Assembly: GCA_016209035.1 (NCBI GenBank) | Contig: JACQWX010000032.1 | Span: 1 to 60,829 of the forward strand | DNA: 60,829 nucleotides | From: Elusimicrobiota bacterium | GTDB lineage: Bacteria; Elusimicrobiota; Elusimicrobia; UBA1565; UBA9628 | Direction: 5' to 3' | Shown here: one piece after another, positions 1 through 8,259 of the stretch | Layout of the letters: the number at the start of each line of letters is the position of its first letter | Numbering within the stretch: the stretch's first letter is position 1 | Made by a program: the position numbers and the translations under genes | Notes under the pieces: generated by a model | What the model saw: only the letters and a program-made list of their open reading frames with translations | Told to the model about the DNA's origin: nothing | Databases searched by the model: none

Positions 1-310
1 GCGTCAGGCCCGATTTCTCGAAGAGGAATTGGAATTTCCGGAGACCTCTTGGCATTCCTCACAAGTGTATCAATTAGGACGGTTTGTGAGGATGCCGGTT
101 TATCGTCGGTATACAGACCCATTGGAGCCGTTATTCAGGAGGTGCCTGGGTCTTGCTTGCGGCCCGGAGCCTGCGCGAGCCTGGACTTGAGCTCGGCCGC
201 GCGCTTGCGCGCACCATCGACCCGTCGAGGGTCCTGGGCGGAGGCGTCAGCCAAAAACTTCTCGTTATTATGAAAATGGTAACATGGGTCCGCGGACGCA
301 CCGCAGCGGC
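1..310. other. Left-edge intergenic region, no gene recognised
   Basis: I see no convincing coding sequence here; the short frames have no family signature. The right end holds a possible extended -10 (TG-G-TAACAT, 277-285) that overlaps the ATG at 284. If it is used, transcription would begin near 292 and favour the in-frame ATG at 311 for the next gene. The -35 is not recognisable, so the promoter is tentative. Confidence 0.4.
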
Positions 311-793
311 ATGATCTATCGAGCCAAGTGGATCTTCTGGGGCCTTGTCCTGGCGAGCGTCGCCATCATCGGAGTGCCCTCTGCGGATCTCCTGGACACC
401 CTGCGCAGCTACCACCGCTTCCTGACGGGCTTCGAACCCGGGACCCTCCGGCCCTCGAGGACCTTCTCCCTCCCCGAAAGCCCGCGCGACCGAGCCCCGG
501 AACCTGCCACTGGCAGGTTCCGGCCCGCGCAGCGGGACCTCTCCTTCGTGGAGTTCGGCCTGCGCGCGCCCAAGGCCAAGGAGGTCCGGCTGGCCGGCGA
601 TTTCACCCAGTGGGAACGGTCCGCCATCGCCATGCGCAAGCGCTCCGGCGGGGTCTGGGAGGTGCTGGTCCCTCTGCCGCCCGGCCGCTACCGCTACCGG
701 TTCATCGTGGACGGCGTCCCCGTGCTCGACCCCAAGAACCCGGACATGGAGGAGACGCACAACCGCTCCGCGTCGGTCCGGGTCGTGAAGTGA
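311..793 (+). CDS. Membrane-anchored CBM48/AMPK-type glycogen-binding protein
   Basis: About 160 residues from ATG 311 (an in-frame ATG at 284 would add nine). An N-terminal hydrophobic segment (WIFWGLVLASVAIIGV) should export or anchor it. The C-terminal 80 residues look like the immunoglobulin-like CBM48/AMPK glycogen-binding domain: a strand with VRLAGDFTQWE, then GVWEVLVPLPPGRYRYRF and VDGVPVLDPKNPD. These domains bind alpha-glucans or regulate partner enzymes; no catalytic domain is present. Its stop (791-793) overlaps the ATG of the GH57-like gene, so the two are probably translationally coupled partners. A 27-bp palindrome (497-523) lies in frame in the linker before the domain. Confidence 0.8.
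   Translation: MIYRAKWIFWGLVLASVAIIGVPSADLLDTLRSYHRFLTGFEPGTLRPSRTFSLPESPRDRAPEPATGRFRPAQRDLSFVEFGLRAPKAKEVRLAGDFTQWERSAIAMRKRSGGVWEVLVPLPPGRYRYRFIVDGVPVLDPKNPDMEETHNRSASVRVVK
497..523. repeat. In-frame palindrome inside the CBM48 gene
   Basis: The arms CCGGAACCTGCCA and TGGCAGGTTCCGG are perfect reverse complements around a single C at 510. The element is translated as part of the linker between the membrane segment and the CBM48 domain, where an insertion would be tolerated. Confidence 0.8.
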
Positions 794-2640
794 TGGTCCG
801 CCGATCCATCCTCCTGGTCCTTGCCCTGGCGTGCGCGCCTTCCCACGCCTTCCTCTGGTTCGGCAAGCGGGACCGGGCCGGGCTCCTCTGGATCCCATCG
901 GAGTCCTTCTCGGATTGGGAAGGGCTCTCCGGGGCCCTGCGGCGCCACAAGAAGCTGTCCTTCACGGCGGCCCTCACGCCCGCCATGGCCACCGTCGAGG
1001 CCCGCGCCAGCCTCCAGCCGTTCGTCGCCGAAGGCCGGCTCGAGATCGCCTTCAGGCTGCAGGACGACCCCGTCCTACCCCTCATCCACGACCATCCGTC
1101 AGCCGCCCGCCCGCAGGACGCCCTCGAGATACTCGCGGCCGGCCTACGCGCGCACCGCGACCTCTGGGGAGAAGTCCGCGCAGGCTTCGTCCCGGCCGCG
1201 GGCAAGGTCCACCCGGGGCTGTTCCCGCTGCTGCGCAGCCTGGATCTCGCTTGGGTGGCGACCGGCGCGGCCGGCGATGTTCCTCTTCCGGCCGTGCCGG
1301 GGGTGACGCCCGAAGGGCGTATGGGGTCCCCCGGCAAGTCCGGTCCTCAGGACCGCAGGTCATACAAAGGAATGCCCCTGGCGTCGTGCTCGGCGGTGAA
1401 GACGGACGGCCGGGATCTCACGAGCCGGGACCTCGAAGACCGGCTCTCCGGCCACGAGGTCCTGGTGATCGACGAGGCCGCCGGCGCGGTGGCCGAGGGA
1501 GCCTGGCTGAGGCTGCTCTCGGAACTGCGCGGCGGGGCCGGCGTCCTCAAGAGGCTCGAGCTCGTGGCCGATGCGGTCGGACGCAGGCCCGGGGGAAGGG
1601 CGCCGGCAGGGGCGCGGCCTGGGCCGGCAGGCGCAGGGGCCGAGCGCCCCCTGCGCCATCAGGAAAGCGGTGGGCGGCAGGGGGCATGGCCCGATTGGAC
1701 GGGCGAGGAGGACTTCTGGTCCCGCGCGCCGGAACAGAAGGTCGCCTGGAGGCTCTACGGCGACGCCGCCCGGACGCTCTCGGAGAGCCGCAACTCCGGC
1801 GTCTGCCCCAAGGCCCTCGAAGCCGCGACCGCTGCCCTGCGTCAGGCGCAGGCGAGCAGGTTCTACCGCATCCTCGGGGGAGCGGCGCCCCGCGAGATGG
1901 AGGAGGCCGACCGGGAACTGCGCAAGCGCCTGATCTCGGTCTACAAGCGCCTGCGCAGGCCCGTGCCGGAGAGCCTCCTTCTTTCCGTGCTGAGTTCCGC
2001 CAAGACCCCCGGCCAGGTCTTCGAGGCGCAAAGCCAAGCCGTCCCTTGCCGCCTGGGCCCCGACTGGCTCTCCTGCGACAACCCGGTCCGCCGGCCTGCG
2101 GCCGACGAAGACCCGCGCCACCGCATCGTCAACTTCCACGTCCGATGGGACGACGCGTCCATCGTCTTGACCTACCGCATGGGCCGGGTCATCGCCTCCA
2201 CCGCCGCGCCGCACGGATTCGAGGGGCTCACCCTGGGCACCTACATCGACTTCAACCATGTCGCCCGCGCCGGCTCGACAAGGCTGCTGGAGAGCGGGGG
2301 CGCGCCCGCGTCCATCAGTCCGGAAGACGCGTGGGAGGCCGCGGTGGAGGCCTCGGGCTGGGGCTGGGCGCTGCATCGCGCCAACCCGCGCGGAGACCCG
2401 GTCCTCGAGTCCCGGGGAGCGCCGCAAGCCGACCCGGGTGGCGCCCAGATCAGCGTCAGCCTGCCGCGCACGAGGCTGCGAGGCAACCCGGCCCTCTGGG
2501 GCTACGTCGTGACCGCGGCCGAGCCGGCGGCAGGAGGGGCGATCCTCCGCGGGGCGCTCGCCGGCAGCGTCCTCCGGAGAAGGATCAACTCCGGAGGGAG
2601 CCTGCGTCTCAACGCCGTCAGGGCGAATCAGGGCTTGTAG
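793..2640 (+). CDS. Secreted GH57-like protein with glucodextranase-type C-terminal module; probable pseudoenzyme
   Basis: 615 residues starting at ATG 793, which overlaps the upstream stop. A signal peptide (RRSILLVLALACAPSHA) is followed by a region resembling the GH57 catalytic barrel: DALEILAAGLRAHRDLWGEV is the usual helix before the nucleophile motif. Where family members read a W-P-P-E-G-type motif, this one reads FVPAAGKVHPG, so the nucleophile glutamate is missing. The later GH57-like helical part (WPDWTGEEDFW, then LRKRLISVYKRLRRPVP) is recognisable. The C-terminus (about 430-600, HRIVNFHVRWDD) resembles the glucodextranase-like carbohydrate-binding module. Two palindromic insertions lie in frame (1280-1335 and 1630-1657). 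Most likely a non-catalytic glucan-binding protein paired with the upstream CBM48 protein. Confidence 0.65.
   Translation: MVRRSILLVLALACAPSHAFLWFGKRDRAGLLWIPSESFSDWEGLSGALRRHKKLSFTAALTPAMATVEARASLQPFVAEGRLEIAFRLQDDPVLPLIHDHPSAARPQDALEILAAGLRAHRDLWGEVRAGFVPAAGKVHPGLFPLLRSLDLAWVATGAAGDVPLPAVPGVTPEGRMGSPGKSGPQDRRSYKGMPLASCSAVKTDGRDLTSRDLEDRLSGHEVLVIDEAAGAVAEGAWLRLLSELRGGAGVLKRLELVADAVGRRPGGRAPAGARPGPAGAGAERPLRHQESGGRQGAWPDWTGEEDFWSRAPEQKVAWRLYGDAARTLSESRNSGVCPKALEAATAALRQAQASRFYRILGGAAPREMEEADRELRKRLISVYKRLRRPVPESLLLSVLSSAKTPGQVFEAQSQAVPCRLGPDWLSCDNPVRRPAADEDPRHRIVNFHVRWDDASIVLTYRMGRVIASTAAPHGFEGLTLGTYIDFNHVARAGSTRLLESGGAPASISPEDAWEAAVEASGWGWALHRANPRGDPVLESRGAPQADPGGAQISVSLPRTRLRGNPALWGYVVTAAEPAAGGAILRGALAGSVLRRRINSGGSLRLNAVRANQGL
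1280..1335 (+). repeat. 56-bp palindromic element, copy A, in frame in the GH57-like gene
   Basis: Matches the minus-strand sequence of 54548-54603 at 50 of 56 positions. It contains an inner hairpin ACGCCC-GAA-GGGCGT and an outer stem GCCGGGGG / CCCCCGGC. It is translated here as PLPAVPGVTPEGRMGSPG. The outer stem shows a compensatory change relative to copy B. Confidence 0.85.
1630..1657. repeat. In-frame hairpin in low-complexity segment of the GH57-like gene
   Basis: Arms GGCGCAGGGG (1630-1639) and CCCCTGCGCC (1648-1657) are perfect reverse complements with an 8-nt loop. The surrounding codons encode an Ala/Gly/Pro/Arg-rich stretch absent from typical GH57 proteins, so this looks like another inserted palindromic element. 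Confidence 0.6.
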
Positions 2641-4061
2641 GTGACGGTCCGCACGATGGCGCCGGAAGCGCCCTTGGCGTCCGTCACCACGATGCGGATC
2701 TCGTTGGGGCCTCTGCGGAGCGGCACCGTCGCGAGGAAATTCCCGGACTCGTCGACCCTGGCCTCTATGCCGTTGACCGTCACCTTGAGGTTCTCCGCCC
2801 GGACCCGGCCGGACGCCCGGTAACTGGGGAACGCCACGGTCTCGTCTGCGGAGGGCTTCATGAGGGTGACCAGCCGGGCGGGGTTCGCCCCCGAAGGGGG
2901 CGCGGCCTGGGCCGGGCCCGCCGCCGGCAAGAACCCGGAACGCGGGCTCCAGTCGTAGAGCTTGGGAGAGGAGGGCTTGCCCTCGGAGCCGAGCAGGTCG
3001 ATGAGCGAGAACCTGACCCAAAAGCGGCCCGGGGTGAGCCCTTCGGCGGCGAAGTCGATCTTGGCGTCCATGTCGTAGACCCTGTCCACCACCGGCTTCG
3101 AGAAGCCCTCGTCAAGAGCGGCCTGGATATGGCAGCCGGACACCGGATCGACGGGGAGGACTTCCAAGATGTCCTTCCTGAGGTCTCCCAAGCCCCCCTT
3201 GCCCTTCGGGGGCGATGGGACGGCCGCGGGCGCCGCGACTTTGATGTTGGACCCCTTGAGCTCCGTCAGGGCGTCGGCGAAATCCGCGGCCCTGCCCGGG
3301 AAGTCCGGGAGGTCGGCGATCGGGACCGGGACGTTCGGGGCTTCGCCCAGCTTGACTTCGACTCCTTGCCGGGCCTTGACGTCGACCGTCTTGCCCTCGG
3401 CCTCGACCGCGGCGAGGCCCTCGTAGACCTTGACCCGGGTGATGAAGTCGTCGCTCACCTGGGCGGAGTACTTCGTGCTCTTGGTCTTGGGCGTGATCCG
3501 GGCCGAAGCCGTCACCACCTTGGAATTGCCGACGAAGACCCCTCCCGCCTTGAGCTCGACGGCGAAGTCCTTGCCGACCGGCTGGATCACGGCCATGGAG
3601 TCCGCGGGCAACACGAGCAGGTCCTCGTTGAGGAACTTGACCCTGGCCTTGGACTCCTTGCCGGTCCTGACCCAGTCGTCCCGGAAGAGCTCCATGTTGT
3701 CCTTCGCCGACCTCCATGCCGCGGTTTCCTTCTTGCGGAAAAGGACCTCGTTGAGCCTGTAGATCAGCTTGGCCGCCCTGAGGTTCTCCTTGATGAGCTT
3801 GACCGGCACGCGAATCGTCATGCCGGGCAGGGCCACGAACGTGTCGGAGGTGGGCATCTTGTTGTGCTTGAGGATCTCGTCCCAGCGCGTCGGGTCCTTG
3901 AGGTAGGTGTTGGCGATGTCTCCCAGCGTCTGCCCCGGCCGGACCACGATGTCCTGGAACACGACCCGCGAGCCTGCCTCGTCGGGGGCGGCGAAGACGG
4001 TCGGGACCCACGCCAGCAGTGTAGCCCCCGCAAATGCCGCGACCGCCGCATCGAGCCTCAC
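2628..4061 (-). CDS. Secreted LysM + FecR-domain protein with C-terminal Ig-like domain
   Basis: 477 residues from GTG 4061, which overlaps the stop of the upstream sensor kinase (GTGA), so the two are coupled. A signal peptide (AAVAAFAGATLLAWVPTVFA) precedes a LysM module (VVRPGQTLGDIANTYLKDP...) expected to bind peptidoglycan. The middle of the protein (about 150-260) resembles a FecR-type beta domain (VQ/VELKAGGVFVG, VKVYEGLAAVEAEGKTVDV). The C-terminus (VTVNGIEARVDESGNFLATV) is an Ig-like strand repeat of the bacterial/glucodextranase-B type. A periplasmic cell-wall-bound sensor or scaffold for the adjacent kinase is a reasonable inference. Its 3' end overlaps the GH57-like gene tail to tail by 13 bp. 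Confidence 0.8.
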   Translation of the reverse strand: MRLDAAVAAFAGATLLAWVPTVFAAPDEAGSRVVFQDIVVRPGQTLGDIANTYLKDPTRWDEILKHNKMPTSDTFVALPGMTIRVPVKLIKENLRAAKLIYRLNEVLFRKKETAAWRSAKDNMELFRDDWVRTGKESKARVKFLNEDLLVLPADSMAVIQPVGKDFAVELKAGGVFVGNSKVVTASARITPKTKSTKYSAQVSDDFITRVKVYEGLAAVEAEGKTVDVKARQGVEVKLGEAPNVPVPIADLPDFPGRAADFADALTELKGSNIKVAAPAAVPSPPKGKGGLGDLRKDILEVLPVDPVSGCHIQAALDEGFSKPVVDRVYDMDAKIDFAAEGLTPGRFWVRFSLIDLLGSEGKPSSPKLYDWSPRSGFLPAAGPAQAAPPSGANPARLVTLMKPSADETVAFPSYRASGRVRAENLKVTVNGIEARVDESGNFLATVPLRRGPNEIRIVVTDAKGASGAIVRTVTYKP

Positions 4062-6247
4062 GGCGCGTTTCCCCCGGCGACCACATTGCCCTTGGCGTCC
4101 ATTTTCAGACCCTTGGGCAGGGTGAAGCAGAACCGCGAGCCCTTGCCCATCTCCGACTCCACCCAGACCTTGCCTTTGTGGGCCTCCACGAAGTATTTCG
4201 TGATGGTGAGGCCCAGGCCCGTGCCGCCCTTGCGCTGGCCCGTCACCTGCTCGAACTTCTCGAAGATCTTGTCCCGGTACGACTCGGGGATGCCGTCCCC
4301 GGTGTCGGCCACACAGCACTTGAAGATAGGGCCCTCCTCGACCACGGAGAGCGTGATCTTGCCTTCGGCCGGGGTGAACTTGATGGCGTTGCCCAGGAGG
4401 TTGGTGAACACCCGCTCGACCATGTCCGGGTCCGCGTCCACCGTGAAGTCCTGGGCGGACTCGAAGGCCACCGCGATCTTCTTCTGCTTGTAGAGCGACT
4501 CCAGGATGTTCATGGAGCGGCCAGCCACGGCCGAGAGCGACACGGGCTGGAGCGAGAGCTTTATCCTGCCCGACTCCATCTTGGCGATGTCCAGGATGTT
4601 GTTGACCATGGCCATGAGCCGGCTCATGGAGCGCTGGATGGAGGAGATCATGTTGTGCTGCTCGGGGCTCAGGTTCCCGACGAGGCCCTTGAGCAGGACC
4701 TCGATGAAGCCCATGGCCGAGCCCAGGGGGTTCCTCAGGTCGTGGGTGATGTAGTGGAGGAACTCCTCCTTCATCTTCTCGATCTCTTTCTCCAGCGTCA
4801 CGTCCCGCAGGGCCGTCACCACGCCCAGGGTCTTGCCCGTGCTCGGAGAGACCAGGGGCCGCGCCGCCACCCGCAGGTACTTGTGGACCTTCTCCGTGGA
4901 GAGGTTCACCTCCTTGAAGACGTCGGGCTTGGGCTCGGCCGTCACGGCCAGGACGGCGTCGCGCAGCTTCTCCGCCGGCACGGCCTCCTCCACGGTCTTG
5001 CCGTCCAGCGAGACCCCCGACTCCAGCCCGAAGAACTCCAGGGCCCGCCGGTTGGCCAAGCGTATCCTGCCTTCGTGGTCCGTCATCAGGATGCCGTTGG
5101 TGATGGAGAACAGGATGGCCTCGGTCTTGCGCTGCTCCGCCAGGAGCTTGTCCACCTGGAGCTCGGCGTACTGGCGCAGCTTGTCGGTCATGCGGTTGAA
5201 GGTGTCCGCGAGGTCCTGCAGCTCGTCGCCCGTCTTGACCTCCACCCTGGCCGTGAAGTCGCCGTGGGACACGGAGTCGGCCGCGCGGCTCAAGCTCAGG
5301 AGCGGCGAGGTCATCGCCCTGGCCAGGACGATCGCGGCCCCGATGATGATCGCCAGGAGGATGAGGATGGCCTTCACCGCGGTCCTGCGCGCGTTGATGG
5401 CCTCCACGTAGGCCTCGTCGTAGGCCTGCGCGATGGCCAGAGTCCCGCCGATCCTCCCGACCGGCCACATCGTGCCCACGATGGTCCGTCCCTCGACCCG
5501 GAACTCGCTGGTCATCGGATGTGAGACACGGGGCTGACGCTTCTCGTTCCTTTCGATCATCCAACGCCGCATCTCGAGCAGGAGGGGCTCCGAGAGCTTG
5601 TCCTTCTGGTAGAAGACCGGGCGGCAGTTCTCGTCGAGCAGGATGGCGAAGCCCGTGCCGCCCACCCGCAGGTCGGCGATGGAGTCGGCGAGGACCGCCA
5701 GGGACAGGATCACCCTGACGACGACGGTGACCTGGCTCTTCCCCAGGGTCCCGGAGCGCAGCGGGTAGTAGGCCTCGAGCTGCCGAGCCTCTCCGGAGAC
5801 GGACAGGACCGGCTGGCCCTCCCGGAGGACGCGCTGGAAAGCCCTTTCCTGGGCCCGCGACACGAGGGAAGCGTCGACGGCCCACTTGGGGTCCGGGCTG
5901 TAGACCTTCATCATCTCCCGGCCGGCGGCGCCGAGGACCGAAATCTCTATGATGTCGGGGTGCGTTTCGATGAGGGCCTGCAGGAGCTTCTGCTTGTCCG
6001 ACCACTCCAGCGGCTGCTGGAGGGCCTTGAACGCGAAGTTCAGCTTGTCGTCGTTGTTCTGGAAATAGCCCTCGATCCGCTCGGCCGTCTTCTCGGCCAG
6101 CCCGTGGTGAAGCTCGAGCACTGCGGCCTGAGTGACGGACTTGGCCATCCTCACGAGGCTCACGGCGAGGTACAAGGTGGGGACCAAGGCCAGCGCGCCC
6201 ATCACCAGGAAGAACCTGCGGAAGAGGCCTGACCTGAGGAATCTCAT
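4058..6247 (-). CDS. Membrane sensor histidine kinase (sensor-HAMP-PAS-HisKA-HATPase)
   Basis: 729 residues. TM1 is near residues 10-30, followed by an extracellular sensor of about 260 residues (dCache-like), TM2 (ILILLAIIIGAAIVLARAM), HAMP, and a PAS domain (ILFSITNGILMTDHEGRIRL). The HisKA box is HYITHDLRNPLG with the phospho-acceptor His. The ATPase domain has the N box NLLGNAIKFTP, DTGDGIPE and GTGLGLTITKYF. All catalytic motifs are intact. It starts at ATG 6247 with a GAGG ribosome site about 10 nt upstream. No response regulator is adjacent; the coupled downstream gene is the LysM/FecR protein, which suggests cell-wall or envelope sensing. Confidence 0.92.
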   Translation of the reverse strand: MRFLRSGLFRRFFLVMGALALVPTLYLAVSLVRMAKSVTQAAVLELHHGLAEKTAERIEGYFQNNDDKLNFAFKALQQPLEWSDKQKLLQALIETHPDIIEISVLGAAGREMMKVYSPDPKWAVDASLVSRAQERAFQRVLREGQPVLSVSGEARQLEAYYPLRSGTLGKSQVTVVVRVILSLAVLADSIADLRVGGTGFAILLDENCRPVFYQKDKLSEPLLLEMRRWMIERNEKRQPRVSHPMTSEFRVEGRTIVGTMWPVGRIGGTLAIAQAYDEAYVEAINARRTAVKAILILLAIIIGAAIVLARAMTSPLLSLSRAADSVSHGDFTARVEVKTGDELQDLADTFNRMTDKLRQYAELQVDKLLAEQRKTEAILFSITNGILMTDHEGRIRLANRRALEFFGLESGVSLDGKTVEEAVPAEKLRDAVLAVTAEPKPDVFKEVNLSTEKVHKYLRVAARPLVSPSTGKTLGVVTALRDVTLEKEIEKMKEEFLHYITHDLRNPLGSAMGFIEVLLKGLVGNLSPEQHNMISSIQRSMSRLMAMVNNILDIAKMESGRIKLSLQPVSLSAVAGRSMNILESLYKQKKIAVAFESAQDFTVDADPDMVERVFTNLLGNAIKFTPAEGKITLSVVEEGPIFKCCVADTGDGIPESYRDKIFEKFEQVTGQRKGGTGLGLTITKYFVEAHKGKVWVESEMGKGSRFCFTLPKGLKMDAKGNVVAGGNAP

Positions 6248-6338
6248 CCTTGTCCCTCAATTTAATGATAATGCGACGGCTCCCACAAGCCCCCGAACGG
6301 TCACATCCCTTGGGCCGGGCCCCCTGGACTGCGCCAGG

Positions 6339-7643
6339 TCAGACCCGGGACCTGATCTCGAGCCCTGCCAGGAAGAGCGGCAGCAAGGCGTAGGAAAGGA
6401 GGGTCAAGGGGACGCCGGGGAGCCTTCGGCCGCCGCTCCCGGAGCGCGGAGGCCGCTGGGTCCGCTCCGGGATGGTCTCGGAGCCGTGGTCGCCGTACAT
6501 CGCAACGGCGGGCCTCAAGGCGGGCGAGAAGTTCGTCCCGCCGCCTCCCCCCGGGGTCTCCGGAGACATGGACGCGCCCACGCTGGACATGAAGGCGCCG
6601 AAGCCTCCCGGATAGGGGAGGTCGGATTCGAGCCCAAAGGGCTCTGAAGCCGAAAGATGCGCGGCCGCGGCTTCGCCGCCAACGACCGCCGCCCGCGCCC
6701 AAGGCGCGGGCGGCGATGCCTCGATCCCGTCGAGGACGGCCCGCGAGGTCCCGGCCGCGGCGCCTTTCACCAGCCGGTGCAGCGCGGACGGGAACACGGC
6801 CGAGAACCTCAGGGTCAACGCCGAGGTCTCCATGACGATGCGGCCGATCCCGGGAAAGCCTGCGGGAAGGGAGACGGACGGCCCGAGGCCGGCGCGGACG
6901 GGCGAGCGCTCGACGCCGTCCTCGGATGCGCTCCCGCGTCCGCCCGGCCCCTTGGCCAGAGGGCCGGGCCCCGAGCCGCCGATGGACGACCCGTTGGTCT
7001 CGACCGCCTGGCTTGGGCCCCCCTCGATGTCGCCGGAACGGCGCTCCAAGGTCGCGAGCATGAGGTCCGTCAGCCTGCGGCCGAAATCCTCCGCGAACTC
7101 GGAAGGCTGTTCCGGCAGCTTCGCGACATCCTTGAGGTGGAGGGAGATGGCGGCCGCCGTCCGCGAGAAGCCGGCCCCGCCCGAGTCCTCCGACGATTCG
7201 TCGGAGAGCTTGCCTCGGGAGCCCTCCCCCATCGCCGGGCTCTCCGGGTCCAGGGACTGCCCCTCCGGCGCAGGGGCCCGCGAACTCAGCCCCGGAGCCT
7301 GACCCGGCGTCTGCGCTGGCGCTCCGGACACGGGAACGCCCGTAGTCCGGAGATCGCCGAGCGCGGGGACAACCGAGACGGGGAGCTCCGGAGCAGCCTC
7401 AACCACCTGGCCGCCGCGGAAGTTCATCACGGAGCCGAGGAAGCTGACGCCGGAATCGATGAGACCAGCGCCCCCTGGCCCGGACACGGGGTTCATCGTC
7501 GGCATGACCGGGCCCACGCCGAGCCGGACCTCGGGGACTTGGCTGGCGCCAGGGCCGACGCCAGAACGCGTCACGACCTGCCCAGCCACGGGGCAAGCCG
7601 ACAAAGAGAAAAGCGCAACCGCCGCCGCGACCAGCGGTTTCAT
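6339..7643 (-). CDS. Exported Gly/Pro/Ser-rich protein of unknown function with C-terminal TM
   Basis: 434 residues from ATG 7643 (ATG 7649, two codons upstream, is the alternative). The signal peptide MKPLVAAAVALFSLSACPVAGQ could be a lipoprotein type (LSAC). The body is low complexity, with one helical block (TAAAISLHLKDVAKLPEQP...). Near the end there is a Gly-rich stretch followed by a basic segment and the hydrophobic tail LTLLSYALLPLFLAG, resembling a C-terminal sorting or anchoring tail. A possible extended -10 (TG-T-TACCGT) ends 6 nt before ATG 7643, which would make the mRNA leaderless. I recognise no family. Confidence 0.6.
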   Translation of the reverse strand: MKPLVAAAVALFSLSACPVAGQVVTRSGVGPGASQVPEVRLGVGPVMPTMNPVSGPGGAGLIDSGVSFLGSVMNFRGGQVVEAAPELPVSVVPALGDLRTTGVPVSGAPAQTPGQAPGLSSRAPAPEGQSLDPESPAMGEGSRGKLSDESSEDSGGAGFSRTAAAISLHLKDVAKLPEQPSEFAEDFGRRLTDLMLATLERRSGDIEGGPSQAVETNGSSIGGSGPGPLAKGPGGRGSASEDGVERSPVRAGLGPSVSLPAGFPGIGRIVMETSALTLRFSAVFPSALHRLVKGAAAGTSRAVLDGIEASPPAPWARAAVVGGEAAAAHLSASEPFGLESDLPYPGGFGAFMSSVGASMSPETPGGGGGTNFSPALRPAVAMYGDHGSETIPERTQRPPRSGSGGRRLPGVPLTLLSYALLPLFLAGLEIRSRV

Positions 7644-7758
7644 GGCCATACGGTAACATCTTGCGCCTCCGAGCCACATGGGTCTGCGGGGAAAAGGACG
7701 GCGGGCCTTTGGGCCCACCCGGGCCGGGACTTTGAGCACCCCGCGGGGCCCAGGCCGG

Positions 7759-7787
7759 TTGCGCGGCGCGTCCTTGCGGTCTATAAT
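7759..7787 (+). promoter_or_regulatory. Promoter of DUF1232/J-domain gene, leaderless type
   Basis: TTGCGC (7759-7764), a 17-bp spacer and a perfect TATAAT (7782-7787). Six nucleotides separate the -10 box from GTG 7794, so the predicted transcription start is the first base of the start codon. Confidence 0.7.
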
Positions 7788-7793
7788 GGTGGG

Positions 7794-8246
7794 GTGGTGG
7801 AGAAGATCTTCAAGGCCCTGTCTCCCTCAGCCAAGGCGATCCTCCTGGCGTTGGCCTGCCTTCTCTACGTCCTCTCTCCCATCGACGCCGTCCCGGACTT
7901 CACGCCCGTCCTCGGCTGGCTCGACGACCTCCTTGCGGCGGCCGTCACCCTCATCCTGCTCTGGCGGGGGTTCGGCGGCAAGCTTCCCTTGCCGGACCGC
8001 GGCGAGGATGGGACGGCGACCCCTCCCGCGGCGCCCGCCGACGACGCGGACCATGAGCCCGACCCGTACCAAGTCCTGGGTTTGAGGTCTGAAGCCGGCC
8101 CGGAGCTCATCCGGAAGGCCTACCGGGAGATGATGGCCCAGTACCATCCGGACAAGGTCGCCCATCTCGGAGAGGAGCTCAAGAGGACCGCTCATCGCAA
8201 GACGCTGGAAATCCGGCGGGCGTACGAGCGCCTGGGCGGCCTGTGA
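7794..8246 (+). CDS. DUF1232 (YkvA-like) membrane protein with C-terminal J domain
   Basis: 150 residues; GTG 7794 or the adjacent GTG 7797 is the start. The N-terminal part has the DUF1232 signature (LLYVLSPIDAVPDFTPVLGWLDDLLAAA) with two hydrophobic segments. An acidic linker leads to a J domain (PYQVLGLRSEAGPELIRKAYREMMAQYHPDKV) with the HPD tripeptide intact, so it should stimulate an Hsp70 ATPase. The fusion would place a DnaK cochaperone at the membrane. It has no recognisable ribosome site and is probably translated leaderless. A lipoprotein gene follows after 13 bp, likely co-transcribed. Confidence 0.88.
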   Translation: MVEKIFKALSPSAKAILLALACLLYVLSPIDAVPDFTPVLGWLDDLLAAAVTLILLWRGFGGKLPLPDRGEDGTATPPAAPADDADHEPDPYQVLGLRSEAGPELIRKAYREMMAQYHPDKVAHLGEELKRTAHRKTLEIRRAYERLGGL

Positions 8247-8259
8247 CCGAGGAGCGGCG

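Noticed and set aside
831..4493. A very long plus-strand frame of 1220 codons
   Set aside because: It is Arg/Pro/Gly-rich with no family signature and lies over the GH57-like, LysM/FecR and kinase genes that have clear domains; a GC-driven shadow frame.
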